Positions 36,718-46,664 of a DNA stretch of 64,000 nt are shown here, piece after piece. Made by a program: the position numbers and the translations under genes. The DNA is from Salegentibacter salegens. Its GTDB lineage: Bacteria > Bacteroidota > Bacteroidia > Flavobacteriales > Flavobacteriaceae. The first letter of the stretch is position 1; each line of letters starts with the position of its first letter. Where the stretch lies: positions 2,666,001 through 2,730,000 of the forward strand of contig NZ_LT670848.1 of NCBI RefSeq assembly GCF_900142975.1, written 5' to 3'. The notes under the pieces were generated by a model. It was not told the DNA's origin. It saw nothing but the letters and a program-made list of their open reading frames with translations, and made no database searches.

Positions 36718-38181
36718 ATGAAGAGATATAATAACATATTCAATAAAATGCTTCTGTTGCTCCTGCTGGCTTTCAGTTTTGGTTGCAGTGAAGATTATCT
36801 TGAAGATACCGAAGAATATAATATAGATTCTGAAAACTATTTTAATTCAGAAGAAGATTATTACAACGCACTAATTGGCGTTTACGATATTCTGCAATCT
36901 ACTTACGTAAACGTATTACTTGGAGAAATTGCTTCAGACAATACACTAAGTGGAGGAGAAAGCGCCAATGATGTAATAGGTTTTCAGCAAGTAGACGAAA
37001 TGACGCATACTCCCGTAAACGACAATCTTGACGATGTTTGGGACTGGAATTTTGCCGGGGTACAACGCGCAAATTATGTCTTAGAGTTTCAGGATAAAAC
37101 AGATTTTGAAGGTCGCGAAATGATTATTGCTGAAGTACGCTTTTTACGCGCCTATTTCACTTTTGAATTGGTAAAATGGTTTGGGCCAATTCCTTTAAAG
37201 GGAGATGAACGTTTTGTATTGGGAGATGAAACTTCTGTTCCCAGAGCTTCCACTGAAGAAGTTTACGCGCAAATTGAAAGCGATCTACATTTCGCAATAG
37301 ATAATTTAGATTATACCGCGCCACAAACTGGCCGTGCAACTAAAGGCGCTGCAATGGCTTTACTAGGTAAAGCACATTTATACAAGGAAGAATTTGATGA
37401 AGCTGCAAATGTATTGACAGAATTAATCAATAATGGTCCTTATGCCTTAGCAAATTTTGATACACTTTTTGAACAGGAAGGCGAGAATAATGAAGAATCT
37501 GTTTTTGAAGTACAGTATACAGGTGAAGAAGGAGCAGGTTTTGATTGCTTGCAGTGTAGTGAAGGGAACGTGGCCGTAGGTTTTCAGGGAATAAGAAATT
37601 ACTCGGGTCCTGTTTTTGAACCTGGTTTCAGTTTTAATGTTCCTGTTCAGGAAGCTTACGATATGTTTACTGAAGATGATATTCGCAGAGATCTTTCTGT
37701 TTTAGATATTGAAGCCTGGGCAGCAGAAACCGGCGCAACGTATGCTGAAGGATATAAACACACTGGTTATTTTAACCGAAAATATCTTCCTCGTGAAAAT
37801 AACAATGTAGGTGATGCCAACCTTACCCAGCCTAATAATTACCGTTCTATTCGTTATGCCGATGTTTTACTAATGGCTGCTGAAGCCTTGAACCGTGGCG
37901 GGAGAGACGATAGTGAGGCTAGAACATACCTTAATGAGGTTCGTGACAGAGCAGGTTTAGATGGGGTAGAAGCTGCAGGAAATGCACTTACCGAAATTAT
38001 CTACGAAGAAAGAAGAAAAGAACTGGTAGGCGAAGGTCACCGTTTCTTCGATTTGGTTAGAACCGGCAGAGCCGCTGATAATATAGACGGATTTACCACC
38101 GGAAAAAACGAACTTTTTCCAATTCCGTTAGAAGAAATCGAATTTTCTCAGGGTAACTGGGAGCAAAATCCGGGATACTAA
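36718..38181 (+). CDS. susD: SusD/RagB-family outer-membrane lipoprotein
   Basis: A 487-residue lipoprotein (lipobox LLAFSFGCSEDY, Cys near residue 23) with SusD-type tetratricopeptide-like repeats. Family signs are AEVRFLRAYFTFELVKWFG in the N-terminal part, YRSIRYADVLLMAAEALNR in the C-terminal part, and FDLVRTGRA followed by LFPIPLEEIE near the end. It caps SusC on the cell surface and binds glycan. It lies between susC and the multi-domain glycan-binding protein gene with gaps of 11-12 bases. Confidence 0.95.
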   Translation: MKRYNNIFNKMLLLLLLAFSFGCSEDYLEDTEEYNIDSENYFNSEEDYYNALIGVYDILQSTYVNVLLGEIASDNTLSGGESANDVIGFQQVDEMTHTPVNDNLDDVWDWNFAGVQRANYVLEFQDKTDFEGREMIIAEVRFLRAYFTFELVKWFGPIPLKGDERFVLGDETSVPRASTEEVYAQIESDLHFAIDNLDYTAPQTGRATKGAAMALLGKAHLYKEEFDEAANVLTELINNGPYALANFDTLFEQEGENNEESVFEVQYTGEEGAGFDCLQCSEGNVAVGFQGIRNYSGPVFEPGFSFNVPVQEAYDMFTEDDIRRDLSVLDIEAWAAETGATYAEGYKHTGYFNRKYLPRENNNVGDANLTQPNNYRSIRYADVLLMAAEALNRGGRDDSEARTYLNEVRDRAGLDGVEAAGNALTEIIYEERRKELVGEGHRFFDLVRTGRAADNIDGFTTGKNELFPIPLEEIEFSQGNWEQNPGY

Positions 38182-38193
38182 AACATTAGAATT

Positions 38194-40248
38194 ATGAAAA
38201 GACATTATAAAATAATTTTTGCATTCCTACTCGCCCTGCCGTTTTTTGGCTGCGAGAGTGATGACGATGCACTGGTAGATCTTGAGCAGGTGCAGGCCCC
38301 GGCAAATTTGGGTGCAACATTTCAAATAACTCAAGATAATTCTGGTTTGGTAGAGATTACACCAACTGGTGAAGGAGCTGCTATATATACCGTAGATTTC
38401 GGTGATGGTTCTACCCCTGCAGAAGCAATTAAAGTAGGAGAAGCTGTAGAGCATGTTTATGCAGAAGGTGAATATGAAGTAGAGGTTACCGGGACTAATA
38501 TTAACGGTAAAACCGCTACAGGAACTCAGCCTTTAACCGTTTCTTTCCTTGCTCCCGAAAACCTGGAGACCGAAATTGTAAAAGATGCCGACGATAATTA
38601 TACCGTAACAGTTTCAGCTAGTGCTACAAACGCTGCGATGTTTGAGGTATATTTTGGTGAAGAGGAAGATGAAGAAGCCACCCCGTTAATGCCGGGAGAA
38701 AGTGTTTCTTACACCTATAGCAGTATTGGAACTTACAATGTTCGCGTGGTTGCTCTAAGTGGGGGCGCTGCGACTACAGAAGTTACTGAGGAAATTAGTA
38801 TTACAGATCCGCTTTTCCTTCCTATAGATTTTGAATCGGAAACACTTAATTACACGTTTAACAATTTTGGTGGTGGCGAAGGAGCCGGCGCACCGGTAAT
38901 CGATAATCCAGATCCATCTGGGGGGAATACCAGTGATAGAGTAGCTTCTTATACCAAGCCCGAAGGTTCAGAAACCTGGGCAGGTACAACCATCGCTTTA
39001 GACGAACCTATAGATTTTTCAAGCGAGCGCTACATTAGTGTAGATGTGTGGTCACCAGAAGCCGGAACCGATGTTATTTTCAAAGTTGAAAATCTTGAAA
39101 ATGCCGACCTTTTTGTAGAAGCTACGGCAACAACCACAGTAAGTGAAGGTTGGGAAACATTGATATTTGATATGAATACACTTGATCCTTCTATTGAATA
39201 TGGAAGAATTGTATTATTCTTCAATTTTGATGCTCCGGGAACCGGGGAAACCTATTATTTCGATAATATTGAAACTACCCGTTTAGAACTTATAAAACTT
39301 CCTGTAGATTTTGAATCGGGAAATATAGAATATGCCTGGGGAGGATTTGGTGGAGCCGGTGCCGGTGTTATTGTTAATCCTGATATGTCTGGTATTAATC
39401 CCAGCGCTAAAGTTACCGAACTTTCTAAAGGAGAAGGTGCAGAAGGCTGGGCCGGGGTTTCTTTAAATCTGGATGAAGCTTTAAGTTTTGAGAACGGAAC
39501 TACGGTTAAGATGAAAACCTGGTCACCAGAAGCTGGAGTGCCAATTCTGTTGAAATTTGAAGATTCAGATTCAGACCCAGACAATAACGGAAATCCTTCA
39601 GTATTTGTTGAGGTAACTCAAAATACTACTGTTGCTAGCCAATGGGAAGAGCTTTCTTTCGATCTAAGCACTTTTGAAGCTTTTGACGAAAGTATAGGTT
39701 ACGACCGATTGATCGTGTTCTATGACTTCAACAGCCCAGGTGAAGGCACTAGCTTTTACTTTGACGATGTTACAATTGGCGATGTACAAACCGAATATAT
39801 TTCGCTTTTTAGTGATGTTGCCGATGATGTAGAAGTTGATACCTGGAGAACCAGCTGGTCTGTTTCAGATTATGAAGAAGTTGAGTTTGACGGAAAATTG
39901 TCTAAACATTATTTCAATTTAGATTACGTGGGAATAGAAACAATCGCCAGCCCCGTAGATGCTTCAAACATGACGCACTTTCATACCGATATCTATACCG
40001 GTAACGCCGAAGTTTTCAAAATCAAACTAGTAGATCTTGGACCCGATGGAGTTTACGATGGAGACGATAATTCTGAATCTGAAATTATTATAGAAAATCC
40101 TGCCCAAAATGAATGGGTAAGCCTGGATATCCCGTTATCAGAATTTGAAAATCTTCAGGGAAGAGCAAATATTGGTCAGCTTATATATTCTGCCACGCCT
40201 GCCGGTGAAGCAAAAGTATATGTGAACAACATCTATTTCCACAATTAA
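38194..40248 (+). CDS. surface glycan-binding lipoprotein with PKD and repeated beta-sandwich domains
   Basis: A 684-residue lipoprotein (lipobox ALPFFGCESDDD). PKD-like domains occupy about residues 35-205 (YTVDFGDGSTPAEAI is a clear PKD core). Then come two homologous ~160-residue modules beginning LPIDFESETLNY (~210) and LPVDFESGNIEY (~370), each with a VWSPEAG or TWSPEAG core, and a third related module from about 545 to the end. They look like carbohydrate-binding beta-sandwiches. The gene takes the SusE position after SusD, so the protein should hold beta-glucan at the surface. There is no catalytic motif. Confidence 0.85.
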   Translation: MKRHYKIIFAFLLALPFFGCESDDDALVDLEQVQAPANLGATFQITQDNSGLVEITPTGEGAAIYTVDFGDGSTPAEAIKVGEAVEHVYAEGEYEVEVTGTNINGKTATGTQPLTVSFLAPENLETEIVKDADDNYTVTVSASATNAAMFEVYFGEEEDEEATPLMPGESVSYTYSSIGTYNVRVVALSGGAATTEVTEEISITDPLFLPIDFESETLNYTFNNFGGGEGAGAPVIDNPDPSGGNTSDRVASYTKPEGSETWAGTTIALDEPIDFSSERYISVDVWSPEAGTDVIFKVENLENADLFVEATATTTVSEGWETLIFDMNTLDPSIEYGRIVLFFNFDAPGTGETYYFDNIETTRLELIKLPVDFESGNIEYAWGGFGGAGAGVIVNPDMSGINPSAKVTELSKGEGAEGWAGVSLNLDEALSFENGTTVKMKTWSPEAGVPILLKFEDSDSDPDNNGNPSVFVEVTQNTTVASQWEELSFDLSTFEAFDESIGYDRLIVFYDFNSPGEGTSFYFDDVTIGDVQTEYISLFSDVADDVEVDTWRTSWSVSDYEEVEFDGKLSKHYFNLDYVGIETIASPVDASNMTHFHTDIYTGNAEVFKIKLVDLGPDGVYDGDDNSESEIIIENPAQNEWVSLDIPLSEFENLQGRANIGQLIYSATPAGEAKVYVNNIYFHN

Positions 40249-40259
40249 AAATCATAAAA

Positions 40260-41909
40260 ATGAAAAACATAATAAAAACAAGTCTTGCGGTACTTACGCT
40301 AGTTTTCTTCAGCGCCTGTTCCAACGACGATTATGATATAGGTGATATTACCACACCTTCTAACTTGAACGTTACCGCCAATGTGGTAGGGCAAACTGAA
40401 GAAATGCCTAATGGCGATGGTAGTGGAGCGGTAAGTTTTAGCGCCAGCGCCGATAATGCCATGACCTACAAGTTTATTTATGGCGATGGTTTTGAAGAAG
40501 TTTCTGCTTCTGGAGAAACCACCCATAGTTTTAACGAGAACGGTGTAAACGATTATACCGTAACAGTAATCGCTTCCGGTACCGGTGGTGCATCCTCAAA
40601 TATGACGACTACCGTCACAGTTTTTAGTGATTTTAGCGATCCTGAGACTAAAGAATTGCTTACCGGCGGAAGTTCAAAAACCTGGTATGTAGCGGCTTCA
40701 CAGCCGGCTCACCTGGGTGTTGGGCCAAGCGGTGGAGAAGGATTTACGGCTCCTATATATTATGCAGCTGCTCCTTTTGAAAAGGCCGGCGCAGATGTTA
40801 GTTCTTGTTTCTATACAGATGAACTTACTTTTAGTTTAAATGAAAACGATAATATTGTTTACAATTACAATAACAATGGGCTAACCTTTGTTAATGTAGC
40901 CTACACCGGCGATTTTGGTGGAGATGGATCGGAAGACCAATGTCTTGACTTTAGTAATACTGGTGACTTTAGCGCTTCGCTTTCGCCCTCAACTTCTGGT
41001 TTGCCAGAAGATGCAACTACCGGTACGGTAATTAATATCGCTGGCGGTGGAACGATGAGCTACTACGTAGGTTCAAGTTCTTACGAAGTTCTTAATATTA
41101 CACCAACCACAATGGATGTTAGGGTAATTCCCGGCAACGATCCTGCTTTGGCCTGGTATTTAAAATTCACCACATCTCAGGGGGGAGAAGAGGAAGAGCC
41201 TGAAGAATTTCAAACCGAATATGAAAACCTTGTTTGGGAACAGGATTTTGATACCGATGGACCGGTTGATTCTAGTATCTGGAATTTTGAAATTGGTAAT
41301 AATAACGGCTGGGGAAACCAGGAAGCTCAATATTATACTGAAGATAACGCATTAATAGAGGGTGGAAACCTTGTGATTACTGCAAAGGCAGAAGATACCA
41401 ACGAATTTGATTATTCATCTTCAAGAATAACTACAAAAGATAATTTTGAATTTCAATACGGAAGAGTAGAAGCCCGTGCTAAGTTACCTGAAGGAGCTGG
41501 CACCTGGCCCGCTATCTGGATGTTGGGTTCAAACTTTGATGAAGTAGGATGGCCTGAAACCGGGGAGATAGATATTATGGAGCACGTAGGGAACCAACAG
41601 GATATTGTTCACGGTACCCTGCATTATCCGGGACGTTCCGGTGGAAATGCCGATGGAGGTTCAGTTGAAGTTCCCGGTGTTAGCGACGAATTCCATACCT
41701 ATACTATGGAATGGTCTCCTGAAAGAATTCTGTTTCTCGTAGATGGCGAAGTTTACCATACTTACGCTAATAATCCAGATTCTCCATTTAATAAAGACTT
41801 CTTTATTATTCTTAATGTAGCGATGGGTGGAACCTTTGGCGGAGAAATTGATCCGGCATTTGAGGAAAGCTCCATGGAAATTGACTACATACGAGTTTAC
41901 CAGGAATAA
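40260..41909 (+). CDS. GH16 laminarinase-type lipoprotein with N-terminal PKD domain
   Basis: A 549-residue lipoprotein (lipobox VFFSACSNDD). A PKD domain (FIYGDGFEEVSASG) fills about residues 25-125, followed by a spacer domain and a C-terminal GH16 catalytic domain from about 320. The active-site signature GEIDIMEHVGN, with nucleophile and acid/base Glu residues (ExDxxE), is near residue 438. WPAIWMLGSNFDEVGWPETG upstream is typical of the GH16 endo-beta-1,3-glucanase (laminarinase) branch. Surface anchoring plus PKD suits cutting long glucan before SusCD import. Confidence 0.9.
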   Translation: MKNIIKTSLAVLTLVFFSACSNDDYDIGDITTPSNLNVTANVVGQTEEMPNGDGSGAVSFSASADNAMTYKFIYGDGFEEVSASGETTHSFNENGVNDYTVTVIASGTGGASSNMTTTVTVFSDFSDPETKELLTGGSSKTWYVAASQPAHLGVGPSGGEGFTAPIYYAAAPFEKAGADVSSCFYTDELTFSLNENDNIVYNYNNNGLTFVNVAYTGDFGGDGSEDQCLDFSNTGDFSASLSPSTSGLPEDATTGTVINIAGGGTMSYYVGSSSYEVLNITPTTMDVRVIPGNDPALAWYLKFTTSQGGEEEEPEEFQTEYENLVWEQDFDTDGPVDSSIWNFEIGNNNGWGNQEAQYYTEDNALIEGGNLVITAKAEDTNEFDYSSSRITTKDNFEFQYGRVEARAKLPEGAGTWPAIWMLGSNFDEVGWPETGEIDIMEHVGNQQDIVHGTLHYPGRSGGNADGGSVEVPGVSDEFHTYTMEWSPERILFLVDGEVYHTYANNPDSPFNKDFFIILNVAMGGTFGGEIDPAFEESSMEIDYIRVYQE

Positions 41910-41923
41910 TAAAACTAAAAATA

Positions 41924-42026
41924 AGACTGCCTGATTGCTGTTATTGTTTTCTGAATTTACGATTGAAGATTATTTGTTTGTAGGCCACAAACTTAATTTC
42001 TTAAGCGCACTTCAGGCAGTTTTTTT
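41924..42026 (+). terminator. long-range hairpin with T-run between laminarinase and GH3 genes
   Basis: ACTGCCTGA at 41926-41934 pairs with TCAGGCAGT at 42012-42020, followed by a T-run. The 77-base loop has its own hairpin (GTTTGT, aggcc, ACAAAC). It is a terminator or attenuator inside the PUL, or part of a small structured RNA; which of these cannot be decided here. Confidence 0.5.
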
Positions 42027-42047
42027 ACTCGATAATCGAGATTTAAA
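42025..42047. repeat. dispersed palindrome CTCGATAATCGAG, copy 2
   Basis: TTACTCGATAATCGAGATTT matches 20961-20980 except for one base; here the core CTCGATAATCGAG is a perfect palindrome. It directly follows the T-run of the hairpin before the GH3 gene. Both copies flank carbohydrate genes. Confidence 0.5.
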
Positions 42048-42142
42048 TGTTCCGTCCCAACATTTTTGGGATGCCTCGAAATCAAAATATATTTTCCAAT
42101 AATGCCTCTGGCGGTTCGCCCCGAGGTAGTTTACCTCAAATT

Positions 42143-44419
42143 ATGAAAAAACTAAATTTATTAGGGTTTTTCCTGTTAGGCTGTTTTATGGTCAATGCAC
42201 AGGATTCAACCATACAAAGTTCGGTTAGAAATGTAGAAATCAAAGTAGATTCGGTTTTAGCATTAATGACCCTTGAAGAGAAAGTAGGACAACTTGTGCA
42301 GTACAATGGCAGTTGGGATCTTACGGGACCTGCTTCACAAATGAATAACAAACAAAAGGAGGAAAACCTTAAAGCCGGAAAAGTAGGCGCTATGCTTAAT
42401 GTACTTTCGGTAGAAGCTACCAGGGAAGCACAAAAGCTGGTGATGGAAAATTCACGGTTAAAAATTCCGTTGATGTTCGGCTATGATGTAATTCATGGGT
42501 ATACCACGATTTTTCCTGTTCCTCTGGCAGAAACTGCCAGTTGGGATCTTGAAGCTATGAAAAGGACCGCAGCAATCGCTGCTCTGGAATCGGCAGCAAA
42601 CGGAGTTAACTGGACTTTTTCGCCTATGATAGATGTTTCGCGAGATGCGCGTTGGGGTAGAATTATGGAAGGTTCTGGGGAAGATCCTTTTCTAACTGCA
42701 AAAGTGGCGGTTGCCAAAATAAAAGGTTATCAAAGTGACGATCTTTCAAACCCAAAAAGTATAGCTGCAACGGCTAAACATTTTGCAGGCTACGGTTTTG
42801 GAGAAGCCGGTCGGGATTATAATACGGTCCATATTGGAGAGAACGAACTTCATAATACCATTCTTCCGCCTTTTAAAGCTGCGGCTGAAGCAGGAGTTGC
42901 TACGTTTATGAATGCCTTTAATGATATAGATGGTACTCCAGCCACTGGTCACAAAATCCTTCAAAGGGATGTTTTAAAAAGAGATTGGAACTGGGACGGA
43001 TTTATAGTTTCAGATTGGGGCTCTATTCCCGAAATGATAGCACACGGTTTTGCTAAAGATAAAATGCAGGCCGCACAAATCGCTTTAAACGCGGGCAGTG
43101 ATATGGATATGGAAGGCGGGGCTTACGAATCTAGCCTTGTTGAACTTGTTGAGAACGATAAGGTGACCCTGGATTATATTGATGACGCGGTAAAAAGAGT
43201 ACTAAGAGTGAAATTTAAACTCGGACTTTTTGATGATCCATATTTATATTCTAATGTAGAACTTTTAGAAGAGATCTCGTTTGAAGAGCATAAAAATGTA
43301 GCTAGAGACGTGGCTAAAAAATCTATTGTTCTTTTAAAGAATGAAAATGAGTTACTTCCAATAAAAGAGTCGGTTAAAAAGATTGCGGTTATTGGTCCGT
43401 TGGCTGATGATAAAGATACACCTATTGGTAACTGGAGAGCCCAGGGAGAAGCTAATTCAGCAGTTTCCTTGCTGGAAGGAATTCAAGCTAATATCAATGA
43501 AAATGTAGCGATCAGCTATGCTAAAGGTGCAGACCTTGGTATGGGTGAACGAAGTTTTTTAATGCCGTTAAAAATTAATGAAACCGATACATCAGGATTC
43601 CAGGAAGCTATTAATACAGCTTCAGAAGCCGATTTGGTAATTATGGCACTTGGTGAAGATGCATTTCAAACCGGGGAAGGAAGGAGCCAGGTAAATGTTG
43701 GTATAGCAGGAGTTCAGCAAGAATTGCTTGAGGAAATTTATAAAGTGAACAAGAATATTGTTTTGGTTTTGATAAACGGAAGACCTTTGGAAATTACCTG
43801 GGCGTCAGAAAATATCCCGGCTATTGTTGAAGCCTGGCAATTAGGTTCAGAAAGCGGAAATGCGATTGCCGATGTTTTACTGGGAAATTATAATCCTTCA
43901 GGAAAACTTCCGGTTTCTTTCCCGCGCGCCGTAGGCCAGGAACCGCTTTACTATAATCAAAAAAGTACAGGACGTCCTTCTAATCCCGAACACGTGACCT
44001 ATTCTGGTTATACCGATGAGAAAAAAGATGCACTTTATCCTTTTGGTTTCGGACTTAGTTATACAACATTCGAATATGGGAATTTAGAACTTTCTTCAGA
44101 AGAAATGAATAACGATCAAAGTATCCAGGCAAGTATAACTTTGAAGAATACCGGTGATGTTGAAGGAAAAGAGATCGCTCAGCTTTATTTGCGAGATCTT
44201 GTGGCGAGTACCACCAGGCCGGTAAAAGAATTAAAAGGATTTGAAGCGGTAAGTTTAGCTCCCGGGGAATCTAAAACAGTCACTTTTGAAATTGATGAAG
44301 AAATGCTTCAGTTTTATAATGCTAATAGAAAATGGGAATCTGAAGAAGGAGAATTTGAAGTTTTTATAGGCGGAAATTCTAATGATCTTAAGAAAGCCAG
44401 CTTTACTTTAAAAAAATAA
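42143..44419 (+). CDS. bglX: GH3 beta-glucosidase, BglX type
   Basis: A 758-residue secreted enzyme when started at the ATG at 42143, giving a good signal peptide (LNLLGFFLLGCFMVNAQ); the frame is open from 42047 but that extension is a hairpin-rich leader. The GH3 nucleophile Asp is in GFIVSDWGSIPEM near residue 290. The second alpha/beta domain (KKIAVIGPLADDKDTPIGN) and a C-terminal fibronectin-III-like domain (FGFGLSYTTFEYG, RPVKELKGFE) complete the three-domain BglX form. It would release glucose from beta-linked oligosaccharides in the periplasm. A 2-base gap leads to the second GH16 gene, so the two are co-transcribed. A short hairpin (GAGGTAGTTTACCTC, 42123-42137) sits 5 bases before the ATG. 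Confidence 0.9.
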   Translation: MKKLNLLGFFLLGCFMVNAQDSTIQSSVRNVEIKVDSVLALMTLEEKVGQLVQYNGSWDLTGPASQMNNKQKEENLKAGKVGAMLNVLSVEATREAQKLVMENSRLKIPLMFGYDVIHGYTTIFPVPLAETASWDLEAMKRTAAIAALESAANGVNWTFSPMIDVSRDARWGRIMEGSGEDPFLTAKVAVAKIKGYQSDDLSNPKSIAATAKHFAGYGFGEAGRDYNTVHIGENELHNTILPPFKAAAEAGVATFMNAFNDIDGTPATGHKILQRDVLKRDWNWDGFIVSDWGSIPEMIAHGFAKDKMQAAQIALNAGSDMDMEGGAYESSLVELVENDKVTLDYIDDAVKRVLRVKFKLGLFDDPYLYSNVELLEEISFEEHKNVARDVAKKSIVLLKNENELLPIKESVKKIAVIGPLADDKDTPIGNWRAQGEANSAVSLLEGIQANINENVAISYAKGADLGMGERSFLMPLKINETDTSGFQEAINTASEADLVIMALGEDAFQTGEGRSQVNVGIAGVQQELLEEIYKVNKNIVLVLINGRPLEITWASENIPAIVEAWQLGSESGNAIADVLLGNYNPSGKLPVSFPRAVGQEPLYYNQKSTGRPSNPEHVTYSGYTDEKKDALYPFGFGLSYTTFEYGNLELSSEEMNNDQSIQASITLKNTGDVEGKEIAQLYLRDLVASTTRPVKELKGFEAVSLAPGESKTVTFEIDEEMLQFYNANRKWESEEGEFEVFIGGNSNDLKKASFTLKK

Positions 44420-44421
44420 TA

Positions 44422-45180
44422 ATGAATAGAAAGTATATAATTCTTAGTTTAAGCCTGTTTATTGGGTTACAAATTTCTGCACAGGATTTGATTTGGGAAG
44501 AAGATTTTGAAGGCGATTCCCTGAATATGGAAAACTGGAGTTACGAAACCGGAGACGGCTGCCCCGATCTTTGTGGGTGGGGAAATAACGAACGCCAGAT
44601 TTATAACGAAAATTATGTTGAGGTTAAAAATGGCAAATTGGTAATTACCGCCGATAAGGTTGGTGATAAGTATTACAGCGGAAAAGTAAATACCAAAGAT
44701 AAATTTGAGTTTCAATACGGCACTGTTGAGGTTAGAGCGAAATTACCCGATGGCCACGGGCTTTGGCCGGCGATCTGGATGCTGGGAGATAATGTAAATG
44801 AGGTGGGCTGGCCTGCTTCGGGAGAGATAGATATTATGGAATTTGTAGGCAGGCAGCCCGATACTATTCATAATGCACTGCATACGCCCGCAAGTCATGG
44901 AGATACCGAAAATATAAAAACCACGCCGGTAAAAAATGCAACTTCAGAATTTCGGGTGTTTAAAATGAACTGGACTGAAGATGCGATCACTTTTTATATA
45001 GATGGAGAAAAGACCTATACGTTTTCTCCTTCAGAAAAAACCGAGGAAACTTACCCTTACAGGCATCCGTTCTATTTTTTATTGAACCTTGCTGTAGGCG
45101 GTAATTTTGGTGGTCCTGAAGTTGATGATTCCATTTTTCCGAAGCAGTTTTTAATAGATTATGTAAAGGTTTATAAATAA
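44422..45180 (+). CDS. GH16 laminarinase-type enzyme, single domain
   Basis: A 252-residue secreted protein with signal peptide (LSLFIGLQISAQD) and little more than a GH16 domain. The active-site signature GEIDIMEFVGR is near residue 134, preceded by GLWPAIWMLGDNVNEVGWP. It lacks the PKD domain and lipobox of the first GH16, so it likely works in the periplasm or free outside, on shorter or released glucan. Two bases separate it from the GH3 gene and a strong terminator follows at 45202, making it the last gene of the PUL operon. Confidence 0.92.
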   Translation: MNRKYIILSLSLFIGLQISAQDLIWEEDFEGDSLNMENWSYETGDGCPDLCGWGNNERQIYNENYVEVKNGKLVITADKVGDKYYSGKVNTKDKFEFQYGTVEVRAKLPDGHGLWPAIWMLGDNVNEVGWPASGEIDIMEFVGRQPDTIHNALHTPASHGDTENIKTTPVKNATSEFRVFKMNWTEDAITFYIDGEKTYTFSPSEKTEETYPYRHPFYFLLNLAVGGNFGGPEVDDSIFPKQFLIDYVKVYK

Positions 45181-45201
45181 AAATTTCCCCCCTTTTTTAG
45201 T

Positions 45202-45240
45202 AAGGCCGGCATACCAGTAGCGTATGCTGGCCTTTTATTT
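45202..45240 (+). terminator. strong terminator ending the glucan PUL
   Basis: AAGGCCGGCATAC pairs with GTATGCTGGCCTT (one mismatch, 12 pairs) around a 7-base loop, followed by a T-rich tail. It lies about 20 bases after the stop of the second GH16 gene. Confidence 0.85.
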
Positions 45241-45303
45241 TTAATGAATTGGCTGGAGATTAATAATTTATGTATATTTTACAGATATTTATAATCCTAA
45301 CTA

Positions 45304-46662
45304 ATGAAAAATCTTATCATTCTACTGGTAACTGCATTTATACTTACCAGCTGTGCCGAATCTCAAAAAGACGATACTCCCTGGAAAAAATTATTTGATG
45401 AAGAAAATCTGGATGGCTGGTCTAAAAAAGGTGGTGATGCCGAATACCGGGTGGAAAATTCAGCAATAATTGGGACTACGGCCCACAATACCCCGAACAC
45501 TTTCCTTACCACTAATAAAGATTACGAAGACTTTATTCTGGAGCTGGATTTTAAGGTGCATTCAAGTATGAATTCTGGTGTACAAATAAGAAGCAATAGT
45601 TTAGATGATTATATGGATGGCCGGGTACACGGTTACCAGGTAGAAATAGATCCATCAGATCGTGCCTGGAGCGGCGGAATTTATGATGAAGCGCGTCGAG
45701 GTTGGTTAGTAGATCTAAAAGAAAACCCGGATGCTCAAAAAGCTTTTAAACAAAATGAATGGAATACCTATAGAATTGAAGCCATTGGCGACACTATTAA
45801 AACCTGGATAAATGGTGAGCCCGCAGCGCATTTAATAGACGATAAAACCTCAAAAGGTTTTATTGCCCTGCAGGTACATAGTATTGGCGAAGATGCCGAA
45901 GCAGGCACCGAAGTCATGTGGAAAAATATTAAAATTCTTACCGAAGATTTAGATAAATACAGCACTGAAACTCCCCTGGAACCTATTAAAACCAAAAACA
46001 GTTTAACTACAGCTGAAAAAGATAACGGCTGGGAAATGTTATGGGATGGTGAAACCACCGAAGGTTGGCGTGGTGCACGTTTAGATGAATTTCCGGAAGA
46101 AGGATGGAAAATAGAAGATGGAGTACTTACAGTGTTGGCCAGCGGTGGCGGAGAATCTGAAGCTGGTGGTGATATCGTTACCAAAGAACTTTATGGCGAT
46201 TTTGAATTAAAAGTAGATTTTAAAATTACTGAAGGCGCCAACTCTGGTATTAAATATTTTGTTGATACCGATTTGAATAAAGGGCCAGGTTCTTCAATAG
46301 GTTTGGAATATCAAATTCTTGATGATGAACGGCATCCCGATGCCAAATTGGGTAACCACGAGGGAAGCAGGACCATGGCTTCTTTATATGATTTAATTCA
46401 AGCCAATCCCGATAAACCTGTGAACCCTGTAGGAGAATGGAACACCGCTCGTATTGTTTCTAAAGGGAATAAAGTAGAGCACTGGTTAAATGGCGAGAAA
46501 GTGCTGGAATATGAGCGGAAAAGTGAAGAATACCGCCAGCTGGTTTCTGAAAGTAAGTATGTAGACTGGCCAAATTTTGGAGAAGCCAATGAAGGTCACA
46601 TTCTGCTTCAGGACCACGGAAATAAAGTGAGTTTTAAAAACATTAAGATCAAAGCAGAATAA
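45304..46662 (+). CDS. double DUF1080 (3-keto-disaccharide hydrolase family) lipoprotein
   Basis: A 452-residue lipoprotein (lipobox [10 protein letters not shown], Cys near residue 17) with two DUF1080 concanavalin-like domains. The first spans about residues 27-220 ([18 protein letters not shown], then [10 protein letters not shown]), the second about 235-452 ([16 protein letters not shown], then GANSGIKYF). The family's members cleave or hydrate 3-keto-glycosides. The Gfo/Idh/MocA oxidoreductase gene begins 2 bases after the stop, so the pair is translated together: the oxidoreductase could make a 3-keto sugar and this protein split it. The gene sits after the PUL terminator on its own transcript. 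The substrate is inferred. Confidence 0.82.
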   Translation: MKNLIILLVTAFILTSCAESQKDDTPWKKLFDEENLDGWSKKGGDAEYRVENSAIIGTTAHNTPNTFLTTNKDYEDFILELDFKVHSSMNSGVQIRSNSLDDYMDGRVHGYQVEIDPSDRAWSGGIYDEARRGWLVDLKENPDAQKAFKQNEWNTYRIEAIGDTIKTWINGEPAAHLIDDKTSKGFIALQVHSIGEDAEAGTEVMWKNIKILTEDLDKYSTETPLEPIKTKNSLTTAEKDNGWEMLWDGETTEGWRGARLDEFPEEGWKIEDGVLTVLASGGGESEAGGDIVTKELYGDFELKVDFKITEGANSGIKYFVDTDLNKGPGSSIGLEYQILDDERHPDAKLGNHEGSRTMASLYDLIQANPDKPVNPVGEWNTARIVSKGNKVEHWLNGEKVLEYERKSEEYRQLVSESKYVDWPNFGEANEGHILLQDHGNKVSFKNIKIKAE

Positions 46663-46664
46663 AT

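Noticed and set aside
42047..42142. ATG at 42047 as start of the GH3 protein
   Set aside because: The extra 32 residues come from hairpin-rich leader sequence, and the ATG at 42143 directly gives a standard signal peptide.
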